A stretch of DNA of 64,000 nt from contig JAFXPH010000002.1 of NCBI GenBank assembly GCA_017528085.1, positions 1 to 64,000 of the forward strand. The letters are read 5' to 3'. A program made the position numbers and the translations under genes. Position 1 is the stretch's first letter. Every line of letters begins with the position of its first letter. The DNA is from Clostridia bacterium (lineage in GTDB: Bacteria > Bacillota > Clostridia > TANB77 > CAG-508). The notes under the pieces are model-generated. The model did not search any database, was not told where the DNA came from, and worked only from the letters and a program-made list of their open reading frames with translations. Below are positions 24,905 through 33,822 of the stretch, one piece after another.

Positions 24905-26143
24905 TTAGTTTATTTTAACTTTTACTTCAGATATATCAACATCTCTTACGTGATTAATTTTCTCCCATTTTGTATCTGGTTTAATTAAGCATTTGATGTT
25001 AATTAATATCCATGAACCTAAGAATAATGGATAGCAAAGTAGTCCACCAATCATTGGTTTAATCTTTCTGCCATCAAGTTTCATGATTAGTATAGAAACT
25101 ATAATTGGCATAATGAATGTTGCAATACCATATTTAGCAAATTGCCAAATTAGTTCAGCAAAAGTCATTTCTTCACCAAGATATAATAGTGTATTTACTA
25201 CAAGTAAAGCTAAAGTAATAATCATCATAGGAATACCGAACATATATAGTAAACCATCAAAGTTCATTAAAGTTTTATTATCTTTAACACCTTTAGCTAA
25301 ATCTTTAGTGTAGTGTTTCATACATTGTAAGTGTCCTACTGTCCATCTTGATCTTTGTGACCAACTTTGTGTAAATCCAACTGGTTGTTCATCATATACT
25401 ATAGCATCTGTTGCCCAACCTAATTTTCTACCTTTAGCAATATTAATAAGTGAGAACTCAATATCTTCTGTAAGAGTTTGAGTATTCCATCCTGTAGGTT
25501 TAATAACATCAAATCTTACCATGAATCCAGTACCATTAATAAGTGGTGATAAACCTAAGTTATATCTTGCTAAATGATAAAATCTGTTCATCATCCAATA
25601 GAATATTGCATATCCTGAAGATACCCAAGAGTCTGTTGGATTTTTGATGTCTCTATATCCTTGAACTACATCTTCACCTTGACATAGTTTTTTATTCATA
25701 TTCTTTAGGAAATTCTTATCTACTATGTTATCTGCATCAAATACACAAAAAGCATCATAATCTGCATTCTCTGATATTTTTTGTTGTAAGAACCAATTTA
25801 ATGCATAACCTTTTGTCTTGTGTTCTTCATCGAATCTTTTATATACAATAGCTCCTGCTTCTTTTGCAATTCTAGCTGTATCATCTGTACAGTTATCAGC
25901 TATTACATATATATCATATAAATTTTTATCATAGTCTTGTGCTTGCAAGCTATCAACTAAATTTTTGATAACTACTTCCTCATTGTGTGCAGGAATAATA
26001 GCCATAAACTTATGATCTTTATTTATTAATAATTTCTTATCTTTTAACTTAATTAAAGAACAAAAACTTATTACAATTTGATATGCCCAATATATTGTTA
26101 TAATCCAAATTATTGCTTGTTGTATTATATACAAATACTTCAT
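24905..26143 (-). CDS. Membrane GT2 glycosyltransferase, polysaccharide-synthase-like
   Basis: 412 residues. One N-terminal membrane helix (about 10-30), a cytosolic GT-A domain with MAIIPAHNEE, the metal-binding DAD in FCVFDADNIVD, TLTEDIEFS (the TED base) and the QRSRW acceptor motif (QxxRW), then C-terminal membrane helices (about 285-305, 325-345, 355-390). This is the layout of processive synthases such as PgaC/IcaA, cellulose and hyaluronan synthases, so it may extrude a polysaccharide; the sugar is unknown. No partner genes are adjacent. It has its own strong promoter and terminator. Start follows AAAGGAGATATTAA. Confidence 0.9.
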   Translation of the reverse strand: MKYLYIIQQAIIWIITIYWAYQIVISFCSLIKLKDKKLLINKDHKFMAIIPAHNEEVVIKNLVDSLQAQDYDKNLYDIYVIADNCTDDTARIAKEAGAIVYKRFDEEHKTKGYALNWFLQQKISENADYDAFCVFDADNIVDKNFLKNMNKKLCQGEDVVQGYRDIKNPTDSWVSSGYAIFYWMMNRFYHLARYNLGLSPLINGTGFMVRFDVIKPTGWNTQTLTEDIEFSLINIAKGRKLGWATDAIVYDEQPVGFTQSWSQRSRWTVGHLQCMKHYTKDLAKGVKDNKTLMNFDGLLYMFGIPMMIITLALLVVNTLLYLGEEMTFAELIWQFAKYGIATFIMPIIVSILIMKLDGRKIKPMIGGLLCYPLFLGSWILINIKCLIKPDTKWEKINHVRDVDISEVKVKIN

Positions 26144-26190
26144 TTAATATCTCCTTTTTACTTTTTATTCTATAAGCCCATAACAACTCT

Positions 26191-26219
26191 ATTATAACAT
26201 TTTTTAGTCTTAAAATCAA
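26191..26219 (-). promoter_or_regulatory. Promoter of the glycosyltransferase gene
   Basis: TTGATT (26214-26219), 17-base spacer, TATAAT (26191-26196), extended TGT. The remaining 26220-26320 stretch shows no further structure. Confidence 0.8.
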
Positions 26220-26320
26220 GTATTTTAAAGTATTTTACGAGTCCTTTTGAGCTTCCAACTTTTTTGTTCGTTCGATATATTTTAACCTATAAAAAAGTAA
26301 ATGTCTAGTAGGCATAAAAA

Positions 26321-26351
26321 AATGAGATAAACATGTAATGTTTACCTCATT
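26321..26351 (-). terminator. Terminator of pnp
   Basis: AATGAGATAAACAT/ATGTTTACCTCATT stem with one mismatch, followed on minus by a U7 run. Confidence 0.9.
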
Positions 26352-26364
26352 TATGTAACATTTA

Positions 26365-28509
26365 TTACTCTTTATTTTCTTCTCCAGCATCTGTGTTTTC
26401 TGCTGACTCAGTAAATAAATCTTTTCTATTTAAATTTATTCTTCCTTGGTCATCAATTTCAGATACTTTAACAGTAACTTCATCACCAACTTTGAATACA
26501 TCTTCTACTTTATTTACTCTTTCTTTAGAAATCTTAGAAATATGAAGTAACCCTTCTTTTCCACCACCTAAATCAATGAATGCACCGAATGTTGCTATTC
26601 TTGATACAGTACCTGTGTAGATTCCTCCAACTTCAATTTCTCTTGTAATTTCTTCAATTATTGCTTGAGCTTCTCTTACTTTTTCTAAGTCATCGCCATA
26701 GATAAATACAGATCCATCTTCTTCAATATCAATCTTAACACCAGTTTGTTCAATAATCTTATTGATTGTCTTTCCACCTGAACCAATAACATCTTTAATC
26801 TTCTCTGGATTAATTTTCATTATTGTAATCTTTGGAGCATATTTTGAAATCTCTGGTCTTGGTTCAGCTATAACTGGAGCCATGATATCATCTAAGATAT
26901 GTAATCTTGCTTTATGTGTTCTTTCGAATGCTTCAGCAATTATTTCATATGATAAACCATCAACTTTAATATCAACTTGTATAGCTGTGATACCATCTCT
27001 AGTTCCACCAACTTTAAAGTCCATATCACCGAAGAAATCTTCGATACCTTGAATATCAGTTATAACAACATGTCTTGATGGATCATTTTCATCAGTAATT
27101 AAACCTGTTGAAATACCAGCTACTGGTTTCTTAATTGGAACACCAGCATCCATTAATGCAAGTGTTGAAGCACAAATACTTCCTTGAGATGTTGAACCAT
27201 TAGAAGAAAGAATTTCTGATACAACTCTTATTGAGTATGGGAATTCTTCAACTGAAGGTAGAACTGGAACTAATGCTTTTTCAGCCAAAGCTCCATGGCC
27301 TATTTCTCTTCTTCCTGGTCCTCTTGATGCTTTTGCTTCACCTACAGAGTATCCTGGGAAGTTATATTGATGCATATATCTTTTTGCTTCTTCGTTATCT
27401 AAACCATCTAATAATTGTTCTTCACTCTTCATTCCAAGTGTAACAACACTAAGAACTTGAGTTCTACCTCTATTAAATAAAGCACTACCATGTACTCTTG
27501 GAATTAATCCTACTTCGCAAGAAAGTGGTCTAATGTCATAGATTCCTCTACCATCAACACGTTTTCCTTCTTCTAAGATTAATCTTCTAACTGTTTTCTT
27601 TTCTAATTTGTATAATGCTTCACCGATTGCTACTTTATCTTCTTCAGCTTTTTCTTCACCGAATTTTTCAGCATACCAAGCATTAACGTCTTCAGTTAAT
27701 TTAGCTATTTTGTCATCTCTTTCGATTTTATCTGGAGTTTGTACATCAGTTTCCATTCTAGATGCAAATTCACCAGCTACTACATTATAGATTTCTTCGT
27801 CTACTGCAAATGATTTGTATTCAAATTTTGGCTTTCCAATTTCAGCTTTAATTGAATTTATAAATTCACATACTCTTTTAATTTCTGTATGAGCTGTTTT
27901 AATAGCTTCTAACATTGTATCATCTGGTATTTCATCAGCACCAGCTTCAATCATTGCTATTTTATCCATTGTACCAGCTACAGTTAAAACTAATCTTGAG
28001 TTTTCTCTTTGAGCTTCTGTTGGGTTTATGATAATTTGATTATCAACATATCCTACGGCAACAGCTGCTGTTGGTCCTCCGAATGGGATATCAGAAATTG
28101 ATAGTGCAGCTGATGCACCAATCATAGCACATACTTCAGGTGAATTATCTTGTTCAACTGAAAGTACTAAGCAATCGATAACAACATCATTTCTAAAATC
28201 TTTTGGAAATAATGGTCTTAATGGTCTATCAATTGCTCTTGATGTTAAAATTGCTTTATCTGTTGGTTTACCTTCTCTTCTAGTAAATCCTCCAGGTATT
28301 TTTCCTACTGCATATAATCTTTCATTATATTCTACAGATAGTGGGAAGAAATCAACTCCTTCTTTTGGTTCTTTAGAAGCAGTTGCATTAACTAAAACTG
28401 AAGTATCACCATATTTAACTAAAACACTTCCATTAGTTAGTCCTGCCATCTTACCAGTTTCAATAGTAAGAGTTCTTCCTGCAAGTTCCATTGAATAAGT
28501 TTTAAACAT
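26365..28509 (-). CDS. pnp: Polyribonucleotide nucleotidyltransferase (PNPase)
   Basis: 714 residues, full length. Two RNase PH domains (about 1-230 and 310-545; GGFTRREGKPTDKAIL, RGPGRREIGHGALAE), a KH domain (INPEKIKDVIGSGGKTINKI, about 555-610) and an S1 domain (GIYTGTVSRIATFGAFIDL, about 620-690) with an acidic tail. It degrades RNA 3' to 5' using phosphate. Start ATG follows AAGGAGG. rpsO lies upstream as in most bacteria but is separated by a terminator and a pnp promoter (28633-28661). The 110-base leader can fold (TTCTAA-GTCTT-TTAGAA), which may relate to the autocontrol known for pnp in other bacteria. Confidence 0.98.
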   Translation of the reverse strand: MFKTYSMELAGRTLTIETGKMAGLTNGSVLVKYGDTSVLVNATASKEPKEGVDFFPLSVEYNERLYAVGKIPGGFTRREGKPTDKAILTSRAIDRPLRPLFPKDFRNDVVIDCLVLSVEQDNSPEVCAMIGASAALSISDIPFGGPTAAVAVGYVDNQIIINPTEAQRENSRLVLTVAGTMDKIAMIEAGADEIPDDTMLEAIKTAHTEIKRVCEFINSIKAEIGKPKFEYKSFAVDEEIYNVVAGEFASRMETDVQTPDKIERDDKIAKLTEDVNAWYAEKFGEEKAEEDKVAIGEALYKLEKKTVRRLILEEGKRVDGRGIYDIRPLSCEVGLIPRVHGSALFNRGRTQVLSVVTLGMKSEEQLLDGLDNEEAKRYMHQYNFPGYSVGEAKASRGPGRREIGHGALAEKALVPVLPSVEEFPYSIRVVSEILSSNGSTSQGSICASTLALMDAGVPIKKPVAGISTGLITDENDPSRHVVITDIQGIEDFFGDMDFKVGGTRDGITAIQVDIKVDGLSYEIIAEAFERTHKARLHILDDIMAPVIAEPRPEISKYAPKITIMKINPEKIKDVIGSGGKTINKIIEQTGVKIDIEEDGSVFIYGDDLEKVREAQAIIEEITREIEVGGIYTGTVSRIATFGAFIDLGGGKEGLLHISKISKERVNKVEDVFKVGDEVTVKVSEIDDQGRINLNRKDLFTESAENTDAGEENKE

Positions 28510-28632
28510 ATTCTATTCCTCCTTAAAAATTTAAATTTAAGAATTGTAAATAGAATGTAACCTCTAGAATATTCTAAAAGACTTAGAACATTGTACAAGC
28601 TACCCTCTATCTACATATTCTTGGGCTTATTT

Positions 28633-28661
28633 ATTTTATAACTAAACTTATATTTAATCAA
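28633..28661 (-). promoter_or_regulatory. pnp promoter
   Basis: TTGATT (28656-28661), 17-base spacer, TAAAAT (28633-28638). Confidence 0.7.
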
Positions 28662-28700
28662 GTTTAGTAATATTAAAAACGTACTTTAAAAAAACTACAA

Positions 28701-28729
28701 AAAGACAGATACTTTAGATATCTGTCTTT
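28701..28729 (-). terminator. Terminator of rpsO
   Basis: AAAGACAGATA/TATCTGTCTTT stem, followed on minus by TTG after U5. Confidence 0.9.
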
Positions 28730-28737
28730 ATTTGTAA

Positions 28738-29001
28738 CTATTTTCTAATTGATAATTTAGAACAAATTTCTCTATATCTATTAACATCTTTATTAGATAA
28801 GTAGTTTAATAAATTTCTTCTTTTACCAATCATCTTGATTAATCCTCTTCTTGAATGATTATCATTTGGATGAGCTTTTAAATGTTCTGTAAGTTCAGCT
28901 ATTCTGTTTGTTAAAATAGCGATTTGAACTTCTGGAGAACCAGTATCATTATCAGCTAATTTGTATGAAGAAATTATTTCTTGTTTTCTTTCCTTTGTCA
29001 T
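28738..29001 (-). CDS. rpsO: 30S ribosomal protein S15
   Basis: 87 residues from ATG 29001. Clear S15 signature: [36 protein letters not shown] and [14 protein letters not shown]. It binds 16S rRNA in the central domain. The chosen ATG is nine bases after AGGAGG; an in-frame ATG at 29007 only three bases from it would give 89 residues, equal to the Bacillus length, and cannot be excluded. It has its own promoter and a 90-base leader that could fold (see 29008-29098). Confidence 0.97.
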   Translation of the reverse strand: MTKERKQEIISSYKLADNDTGSPEVQIAILTNRIAELTEHLKAHPNDNHSRRGLIKMIGKRRNLLNYLSNKDVNRYREICSKLSIRK

Positions 29002-29007
29002 AATCAT

Positions 29008-29098
29008 TTACCTCCTAATTAATATTTGCCATAAGCTGAACATAAGCAGGTTTTTCCTTAAGCTAAGCATATGGTAGGTACTAAATCTCTTTAATACT
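29008..29098 (-). promoter_or_regulatory. Candidate S15 autoregulatory leader
   Basis: The rpsO RNA leader carries CCATATGCT and AGCTTATGG arms (8 of 9 pairs) around AGG-AAAA-CCT, ending shortly before the Shine-Dalgarno. S15 leaders that bind S15 and repress translation are known in several bacteria; no known motif class was verified here. Confidence 0.4.
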
Positions 29099-29104
29099 TG
29101 AAAT

Positions 29105-29133
29105 ATTTTACTATAAAACTCAAATAAAATCAA
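29105..29133 (-). promoter_or_regulatory. rpsO promoter
   Basis: TTGATT (29128-29133), 17-base spacer, TAAAAT (29105-29110). Confidence 0.7.
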
Positions 29134-29151
29134 GTGTTTATTGAAAATTTG

Positions 29152-29179
29152 AAGAGTGCGTAGAAAACCACGCACTCTT
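29152..29179. terminator. Hairpin after the 29232-30179 orphan gene
   Basis: Perfect 10-base stem AAGAGTGCGT/ACGCACTCTT. The better U-run (TTTTTT) follows on the plus strand, while on minus the run is TTCAAATTTT, so it may work in both directions. Confidence 0.6.
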
Positions 29180-29231
29180 TTTTACTTTCAAATCACCCGA
29201 ACTGTCATAGTTCACTTTACAATCATTGGGT

Positions 29232-30179
29232 TCATCCTCTTATACATGCCGCTACGAAAGACGGTTTGTACTTCTTTCGGATGAAGCTCGCCACGACAGG
29301 ATAGTTTTCTTTGGCTTTACTACCGAAGTAGCATCTCTTACGAAGCTTCTCACTTATATCAAGGTCAGTGTTATTTTCAAAGAACGTCATGTTCTTAACA
29401 CTTTCCCAATCCATATCGTTAAAGAGCCTTGTATTAGAATAACCAAGCCTTGAAAAGAACTTTTCCATGTCTTTAGGATTTTCGCATTCGTTATACCTGT
29501 TAAGGAACTCCGAAATTGCGATTGGAGACAGGTGCCAGTTGAAAATGTCGTAATTGACAGTGCCCAAATCCGGGTAGATAATCCTATAGAACTTTGGAAT
29601 TTTATCTCCAAATTCTTCAATGATTTCTGCCACAGCTCTTACATCTTCGAGTTTTTTGGAATAGAACTTATGGAAGTACACTGGCAGAAATTCTGCAAGT
29701 AATACTCTAAGCTCCACAATCACCTTGTAAGGCGATCCCTCGACTTTGACATCTGCATTCTTTATAGAGAACAAGTCCCTATATACGATTGAAACTCCAA
29801 ATCTTCTTGAAAGTTCCTTCTCGATAAATGCAATTTTCTGCGCGTCGATGTTCCCAACCTCGTCAATGTTTGGATTCGGAATTCTCAAAGCATTGAAGTT
29901 CAGCATCTGATTTATCCTTAAGAATCCAAGCATTTGTCTTACTTCAGTAAAAGTTTCATTGGTGATTCCGTCTACGACTTCCGTGTAGGCACACTCCTGG
30001 CTGCAGCAAAACGAACAGATCTTTCCATCCATTCGAGATACTATTGCAGCATTAATGTCCTTTGAGCAAAGCGCGATTTTCTCGGTATATAATTTGCTCA
30101 AATTATTATACCGTTTTTCATTCCCTCCTATTGATAATCGCAAACTTTTGTCATAAATGGTCATACAACAATTCTTCAT
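29232..30179 (-). CDS. Orphan protein with foreign composition, 315 residues
   Basis: No family recognised. A Cys cluster, CSFCCSQEC at about 55-63, may bind a metal. The rest is mixed alpha/beta with many aromatic residues (LFSIKNADVKVEGSPYKVIV, FHKFYSKKLEDVRAVAEII) and a basic C-terminus KKYKPSFVAACIRG. No membrane segment. The line at 29701-29760 counts 27 of 60 G+C, far above adjacent rpsO and pnp. GCC, CTC and AAG codons are preferred. Single-gene unit with its own promoter and terminator hairpin. Start ATG lies 13 bases or so after GAAGGGAG; this spacing is long and the true start could differ. Confidence 0.7.
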   Translation of the reverse strand: MKNCCMTIYDKSLRLSIGGNEKRYNNLSKLYTEKIALCSKDINAAIVSRMDGKICSFCCSQECAYTEVVDGITNETFTEVRQMLGFLRINQMLNFNALRIPNPNIDEVGNIDAQKIAFIEKELSRRFGVSIVYRDLFSIKNADVKVEGSPYKVIVELRVLLAEFLPVYFHKFYSKKLEDVRAVAEIIEEFGDKIPKFYRIIYPDLGTVNYDIFNWHLSPIAISEFLNRYNECENPKDMEKFFSRLGYSNTRLFNDMDWESVKNMTFFENNTDLDISEKLRKRCYFGSKAKENYPVVASFIRKKYKPSFVAACIRG

Positions 30180-30232
30180 AATGTACCGCTCCCTTCATGA
30201 CATTAGGTGATTATTAATTGTAAAGTATGCTT

Positions 30233-30261
30233 ATTATAACACGGTTTAAGCCATAAGTAAA
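30233..30261 (-). promoter_or_regulatory. Promoter of the 29232-30179 gene
   Basis: TTTACT (30256-30261), 17-base spacer, TATAAT (30233-30238), extended TGT. The -35 overlaps the U-tract of the upstream terminator. Confidence 0.65.
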
Positions 30262-30265
30262 TAAA

Positions 30266-30286
30266 AAAGGCCCTAAATGGGCCTTT
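30266..30286 (-). terminator. Terminator of the 30296-31567 gene
   Basis: AAAGGCCC/GGGCCTTT stem, followed on minus by TTTATTT. Confidence 0.92.
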
Positions 30287-30295
30287 GAAACTATA

Positions 30296-31567
30296 TTATT
30301 TTAAAGTTGTTTGACTAATACGTCCTGACCTTAAATCTATGATTGTTTCAACATTAAATGGTAAATCTTTAGAATCTTCATTTACTTTTATTGCTTCATA
30401 TTCAATAAGTAAATCACCTGAATTTAAAATTATATTATGAATTTTACCTATCTCATATGAATTATCTTTAAATAATTTTGTTGAGAAGCTTCTATTTCCT
30501 TCTCTATCGTATTTTTCAATAGTACCGTTTCCTTCAGTTGTTAAATAATAAATGTTTCCATTATGATCCGCTTTTATTAATCCTTTTCCACTTACTTTTA
30601 TCTTAGATTCAGAAAAGTCTTTTTCGTTTATTATATAAATTGAATCATCAATATTAATGTAGAAAAAGTCTTTAATAGATGCATAACTATAAGATGCTCT
30701 ATCACTTGCTTTTATATTTTTCCAAGTTTTATTAAATAAACTATTATACTCTTTATCATAGATTTCTAAAGTAAGTGTAGAGTCGATATAATTTTGTTTT
30801 ATTTTAATGTAATTATTATTTACACTATCATAATCAACTTTATAATAAGTTTTATTTATAACTGAAGAACCATCTATAACATCAGATGTAGTATCAATAT
30901 CTAAAAGCCTTAATTTATTTACAAATTTAGAATTTAATACAACTGAATAATTTCTATAACCTGAACCATATAAATTAGACTCTATTGTCTTTGTATCATT
31001 TAAATAGTTTAGCTCTGTCTTATCAGAATATAAACTTGTAATTTCTTTTAAGTCATATACTGTAAATAAACCATTACCATTATCAATTCTAAATGCATCT
31101 ACCGAAATATCCTTAGTATTAGAATTAATGTTAGATAGTTTTCCTAAAAATGCAACTTTATTATTTACACTTAATCTTTCACCAGTAAGATTCTCATAAT
31201 ACAAAGTATATTTTTTATTTTCATCATTTTCAGCTTTAAGTTCGATTACATCAAGTTCACTTTGTTTTTCATCAATATTTGTAATAATACCCTCAGAATA
31301 AATAACTTTATCAGCAAACATTTTCTTATGGTTAAGTATATCATTAAATCTAGGTACAATTATTACATCTCTCATATGAACATAATCATTAATTTGAACT
31401 GCTGATATGTTTTCAGATGTTATTGATTCAGCTGATACTTGTATGTATAAAACAAATATACAAAGCATTAATAAAATTAAAATTGTATAGATGATGTATT
31501 TTATCTTACCAAAATTAATTGTAAATTTTATGATATCATCATTTTTTTCATCTAGGTTATCTCCCAT
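30296..31567 (-). CDS. Single-pass membrane protein with large outer domain, 423 residues
   Basis: No family recognised. One membrane helix at about 24-45 (YIIYTILILLMLCIFVLYI) after a charged cytosolic N-terminus, then about 375 residues outside. Residues 65-165 form a beta-rich domain. The C-terminal half (FFYINIDDSIYIINEKDFSES, GNIYYLTTEGNGTIEKYDREGNRSF when read through) has the repeating strand pattern of a beta-propeller, like a sensor or binding platform. Start ATG follows AAAGGAGAAAATCT. It is a single-gene unit with promoter 31608-31636 and its own terminator, next to secF but not joined to it. Base composition is that of the host. Confidence 0.75.
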   Translation of the reverse strand: MGDNLDEKNDDIIKFTINFGKIKYIIYTILILLMLCIFVLYIQVSAESITSENISAVQINDYVHMRDVIIVPRFNDILNHKKMFADKVIYSEGIITNIDEKQSELDVIELKAENDENKKYTLYYENLTGERLSVNNKVAFLGKLSNINSNTKDISVDAFRIDNGNGLFTVYDLKEITSLYSDKTELNYLNDTKTIESNLYGSGYRNYSVVLNSKFVNKLRLLDIDTTSDVIDGSSVINKTYYKVDYDSVNNNYIKIKQNYIDSTLTLEIYDKEYNSLFNKTWKNIKASDRASYSYASIKDFFYINIDDSIYIINEKDFSESKIKVSGKGLIKADHNGNIYYLTTEGNGTIEKYDREGNRSFSTKLFKDNSYEIGKIHNIILNSGDLLIEYEAIKVNEDSKDLPFNVETIIDLRSGRISQTTLK

Positions 31568-31607
31568 AGATTTTCTCCTTTGAATAAAATAAAACTCTTC
31601 AAAAAAA

Positions 31608-31636
31608 ATTATATCATTAATAATTTTCTATATCAA
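31608..31636 (-). promoter_or_regulatory. Promoter of the 30296-31567 gene
   Basis: TTGATA (31631-31636), 17-base spacer, TATAAT (31608-31613), extended TGA. Confidence 0.82.
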
Positions 31637-31646
31637 TTAAAAAAAT

Positions 31647-31672
31647 AAAGCTTCCTAAAATAAGGAAGCTTT
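31647..31672 (-). terminator. Terminator of the HD-secD-secF unit
   Basis: AAAGCTTCC/GGAAGCTTT stem followed on minus by ATTTTTTT. Confidence 0.92.
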
Positions 31673-31684
31673 AAAATATATTAA

Positions 31685-32344
31685 TTACTCTTTTACTTTC
31701 TTTTCAGCAAATAATCCATGACAAATTTTTTCTTGTTTTGCTATATAAATTAACATTTCAAGAATTATAATTGCAATGCTTATTGAAACTGTTGTTGTTG
31801 CAAATGGAATTGTTAGAATAGCAATTAAGCTATAGTAAACAGCTATTGTTACAACGTTTATTAAAAGCATTTTTCCAATTACTTTTAATGGTTTATAGTG
31901 AATAAATCTAATGTACATATATACTAATATGATTACTTCACAAATTGCTAAAGGAGCAATATATGGAGTTATCATATCTCTAATTCTTACATTTGAATTA
32001 GATGTAATTACTATATCATCAGGTGATAAATCTTTAAGATCATATTTACCTTTTAATTCATTAACTAATTGAACTTTTTCATCATTAGTTATTGATTCAA
32101 CATTTATATTAACTGATTCGTTGAAAACTTCAATTCTTCTTAATACAAATTTCTTATCTTTAAATACATTCTTACATATTTGTTTCATATCGTTCATGTC
32201 GATAGTTTGACCGACATTTATATTAATTGATTCATGTTTCTTTAGCATTAGATCTACTGTAAATCCACCAAATATAACTCTAATAATACCCGCTAGAATT
32301 AAGCATACTAGTGCAAAATAAATTATTTTCTTATCTAACTTCAT
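31685..32344 (-). CDS. secF: Divergent SecF-like protein
   Basis: 219 residues, short for SecF (usually about 300). One N-terminal membrane helix, an outer beta-alpha domain (about 35-115, ISINVGQTID-like start and PDDIVITSNSNV), then membrane helices near 125-145, 155-178 and 180-200. The gene follows secD by 14 bases as in normal secDF operons. The family's membrane motif around a conserved Asp (NDTxVVFDR-type) is not visible; its place reads TTTVSISIAIIILEMLIYIA. One or two of the usual six helices seem missing, so this is either a reduced SecF or a relative with a changed role. I see no frameshift: the stop is followed closely by a strong terminator. Confidence 0.65.
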   Translation of the reverse strand: MKLDKKIIYFALVCLILAGIIRVIFGGFTVDLMLKKHESININVGQTIDMNDMKQICKNVFKDKKFVLRRIEVFNESVNINVESITNDEKVQLVNELKGKYDLKDLSPDDIVITSNSNVRIRDMITPYIAPLAICEVIILVYMYIRFIHYKPLKVIGKMLLINVVTIAVYYSLIAILTIPFATTTVSISIAIIILEMLIYIAKQEKICHGLFAEKKVKE

Positions 32345-32358
32345 ATTCCTGTTCTCCT

Positions 32359-33804
32359 TTATTTCTTAGTAATATACATTGTTCTTGTAATGATTATAGA
32401 ATATAGAGCATGAATTAAAATGCCCCAGAATAATATTTTACCAACACTGCTTAATAGAATGTTATTGTATAGTGTAAATACTACAGCAATTACTATAAGT
32501 GGGATTATAATTATATAAGTATTAACTAATGTATTGAAGAATGCAGAATTTGAATTTTCTGAATTCTTGTATAATTTTTTAATAAACATGAAGTTTATTG
32601 CAACAAGTGCAAGTCCTGCAAGTAATGAATTGAATGTTACAACAACATCACTTTCGATTAATCTTATTAGTACAACAGTAGTTGAAATATATCCAACCCC
32701 TACTATAAATGCTACTAAACCTCTTGATTTATATTTAATTAAGAAGTATACAAATGATACTACAACCATTAGTGCACATATAGCTACAGTAGCTAATATT
32801 GATGGTGTCTTTGTATTTGATACTATGAATGTATCACTTTCTTGAACTAATTGAAGTGGTAATACACCAGAATTAATTGCATTTGCTACTTTTGCTGAAT
32901 AGTTTACGAATGCTAAATATGTTTCTTGATCTGTCTGATCAACTGGTGAGCCAAAGAATACATTGAATATATCACCATTCATTTCATCTGCAAATGTTGT
33001 TTGACATACTACTTGTCCATCTACAGCAACTGAAATTGATTTTTGAGCTTCTTCTTCATGTTCTTCATCCTCAGAATGTTCATGTGTTTTATATTTAATT
33101 GACATATCATGGAATTTTTCTTTTCCCTCTTTATTTAATGTCAAACTTAAATAGAATTGAACTTTTGATGTATCTGATTGAGATGTTCCAATTGTAGCTT
33201 TAGCAGATTTAATATCAGAGTTATCCATTAAAATAACACCCGTATCTGTGTCAGTAACAACTATTTCACCTTTTCCAACAACATCACTTTGGATTTCTGA
33301 AACTAGATCATCATCATTTGGAACTTCGATTTCAATAGTTTTATTTAAATCATCAACTCTTATGTTATATTCAAAATTATTTTCTTTATTAATTCTTTTT
33401 TGAATAATTTTCTTTGTAAGTTCAAAGTTTTCACGAGTAATAGCACTTTCATCGTTTGCTTTGATATCTCTTTTTTCAGTTTTGTATGGTATTTCTTCTT
33501 TAGATTCTTCTGTTAATGCATCAATAGAAACTGTGTTATCTGTAGTAGTATTTGATATTACATTACCCTTATAGTTTCCTTCTTCATCAACATAAACTTC
33601 TACACCATTTGTAACTGTTTCATCTAAAATAAATCTTAAATGTCTTGCACCTTCTAGGTCCATACCTAAATTAACTTTAGATAGTTTATCTTCCCATATA
33701 CCATTTTTGTAAGTATACCAACCTGTAAATGCAATAATTGTAGTAGCTATTGCTAGTAAAAATGCTACTATGGCTTTTAATATTTTTGTACTTCTCTCTT
33801 CCAC
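32359..33804 (-). CDS. secD: Divergent SecD-like protein
   Basis: 481 residues. N-terminal helix, then VNLGMDLEGARHLRFIL matching the SecD opening (L-G-L-D-L-x-G-G type), an outer domain with KKIIQKRINKENNFEYNIRV, DDLNKTIEIEVPN and FYLSLTLNKEGKEKF, and C-terminal membrane helices (about 340-475). Typical SecD carries GxAVDANVLIFERI in the fourth helix, with an Asp essential for proton-driven export; here the equivalent segment reads LAGLALVAINFMFIKK with no Asp. A His/Glu-rich insert (KTHEHSEDEEHEEE, about 245-258) sits in the outer domain. Start is GTG after AGGAGG. Middle gene of the HD-secD-secF unit. Confidence 0.72.
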   Translation of the reverse strand: MEERSTKILKAIVAFLLAIATTIIAFTGWYTYKNGIWEDKLSKVNLGMDLEGARHLRFILDETVTNGVEVYVDEEGNYKGNVISNTTTDNTVSIDALTEESKEEIPYKTEKRDIKANDESAITRENFELTKKIIQKRINKENNFEYNIRVDDLNKTIEIEVPNDDDLVSEIQSDVVGKGEIVVTDTDTGVILMDNSDIKSAKATIGTSQSDTSKVQFYLSLTLNKEGKEKFHDMSIKYKTHEHSEDEEHEEEAQKSISVAVDGQVVCQTTFADEMNGDIFNVFFGSPVDQTDQETYLAFVNYSAKVANAINSGVLPLQLVQESDTFIVSNTKTPSILATVAICALMVVVSFVYFLIKYKSRGLVAFIVGVGYISTTVVLIRLIESDVVVTFNSLLAGLALVAINFMFIKKLYKNSENSNSAFFNTLVNTYIIIIPLIVIAVVFTLYNNILLSSVGKILFWGILIHALYSIIITRTMYITKK

Positions 33805-33822
33805 GTTAAACCTCCTAAGTTT

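Noticed and set aside
26220..26320. Riboswitch or small RNA before the glycosyltransferase gene
   Set aside because: It lies upstream of the identified promoter, with no stable stem or known motif seen.
31685..32344. Frameshifted or truncated secF pseudogene
   Set aside because: The frame is intact with a good start, the stop is followed within 15 bases by a strong terminator, and no leftover coding sequence lies downstream.
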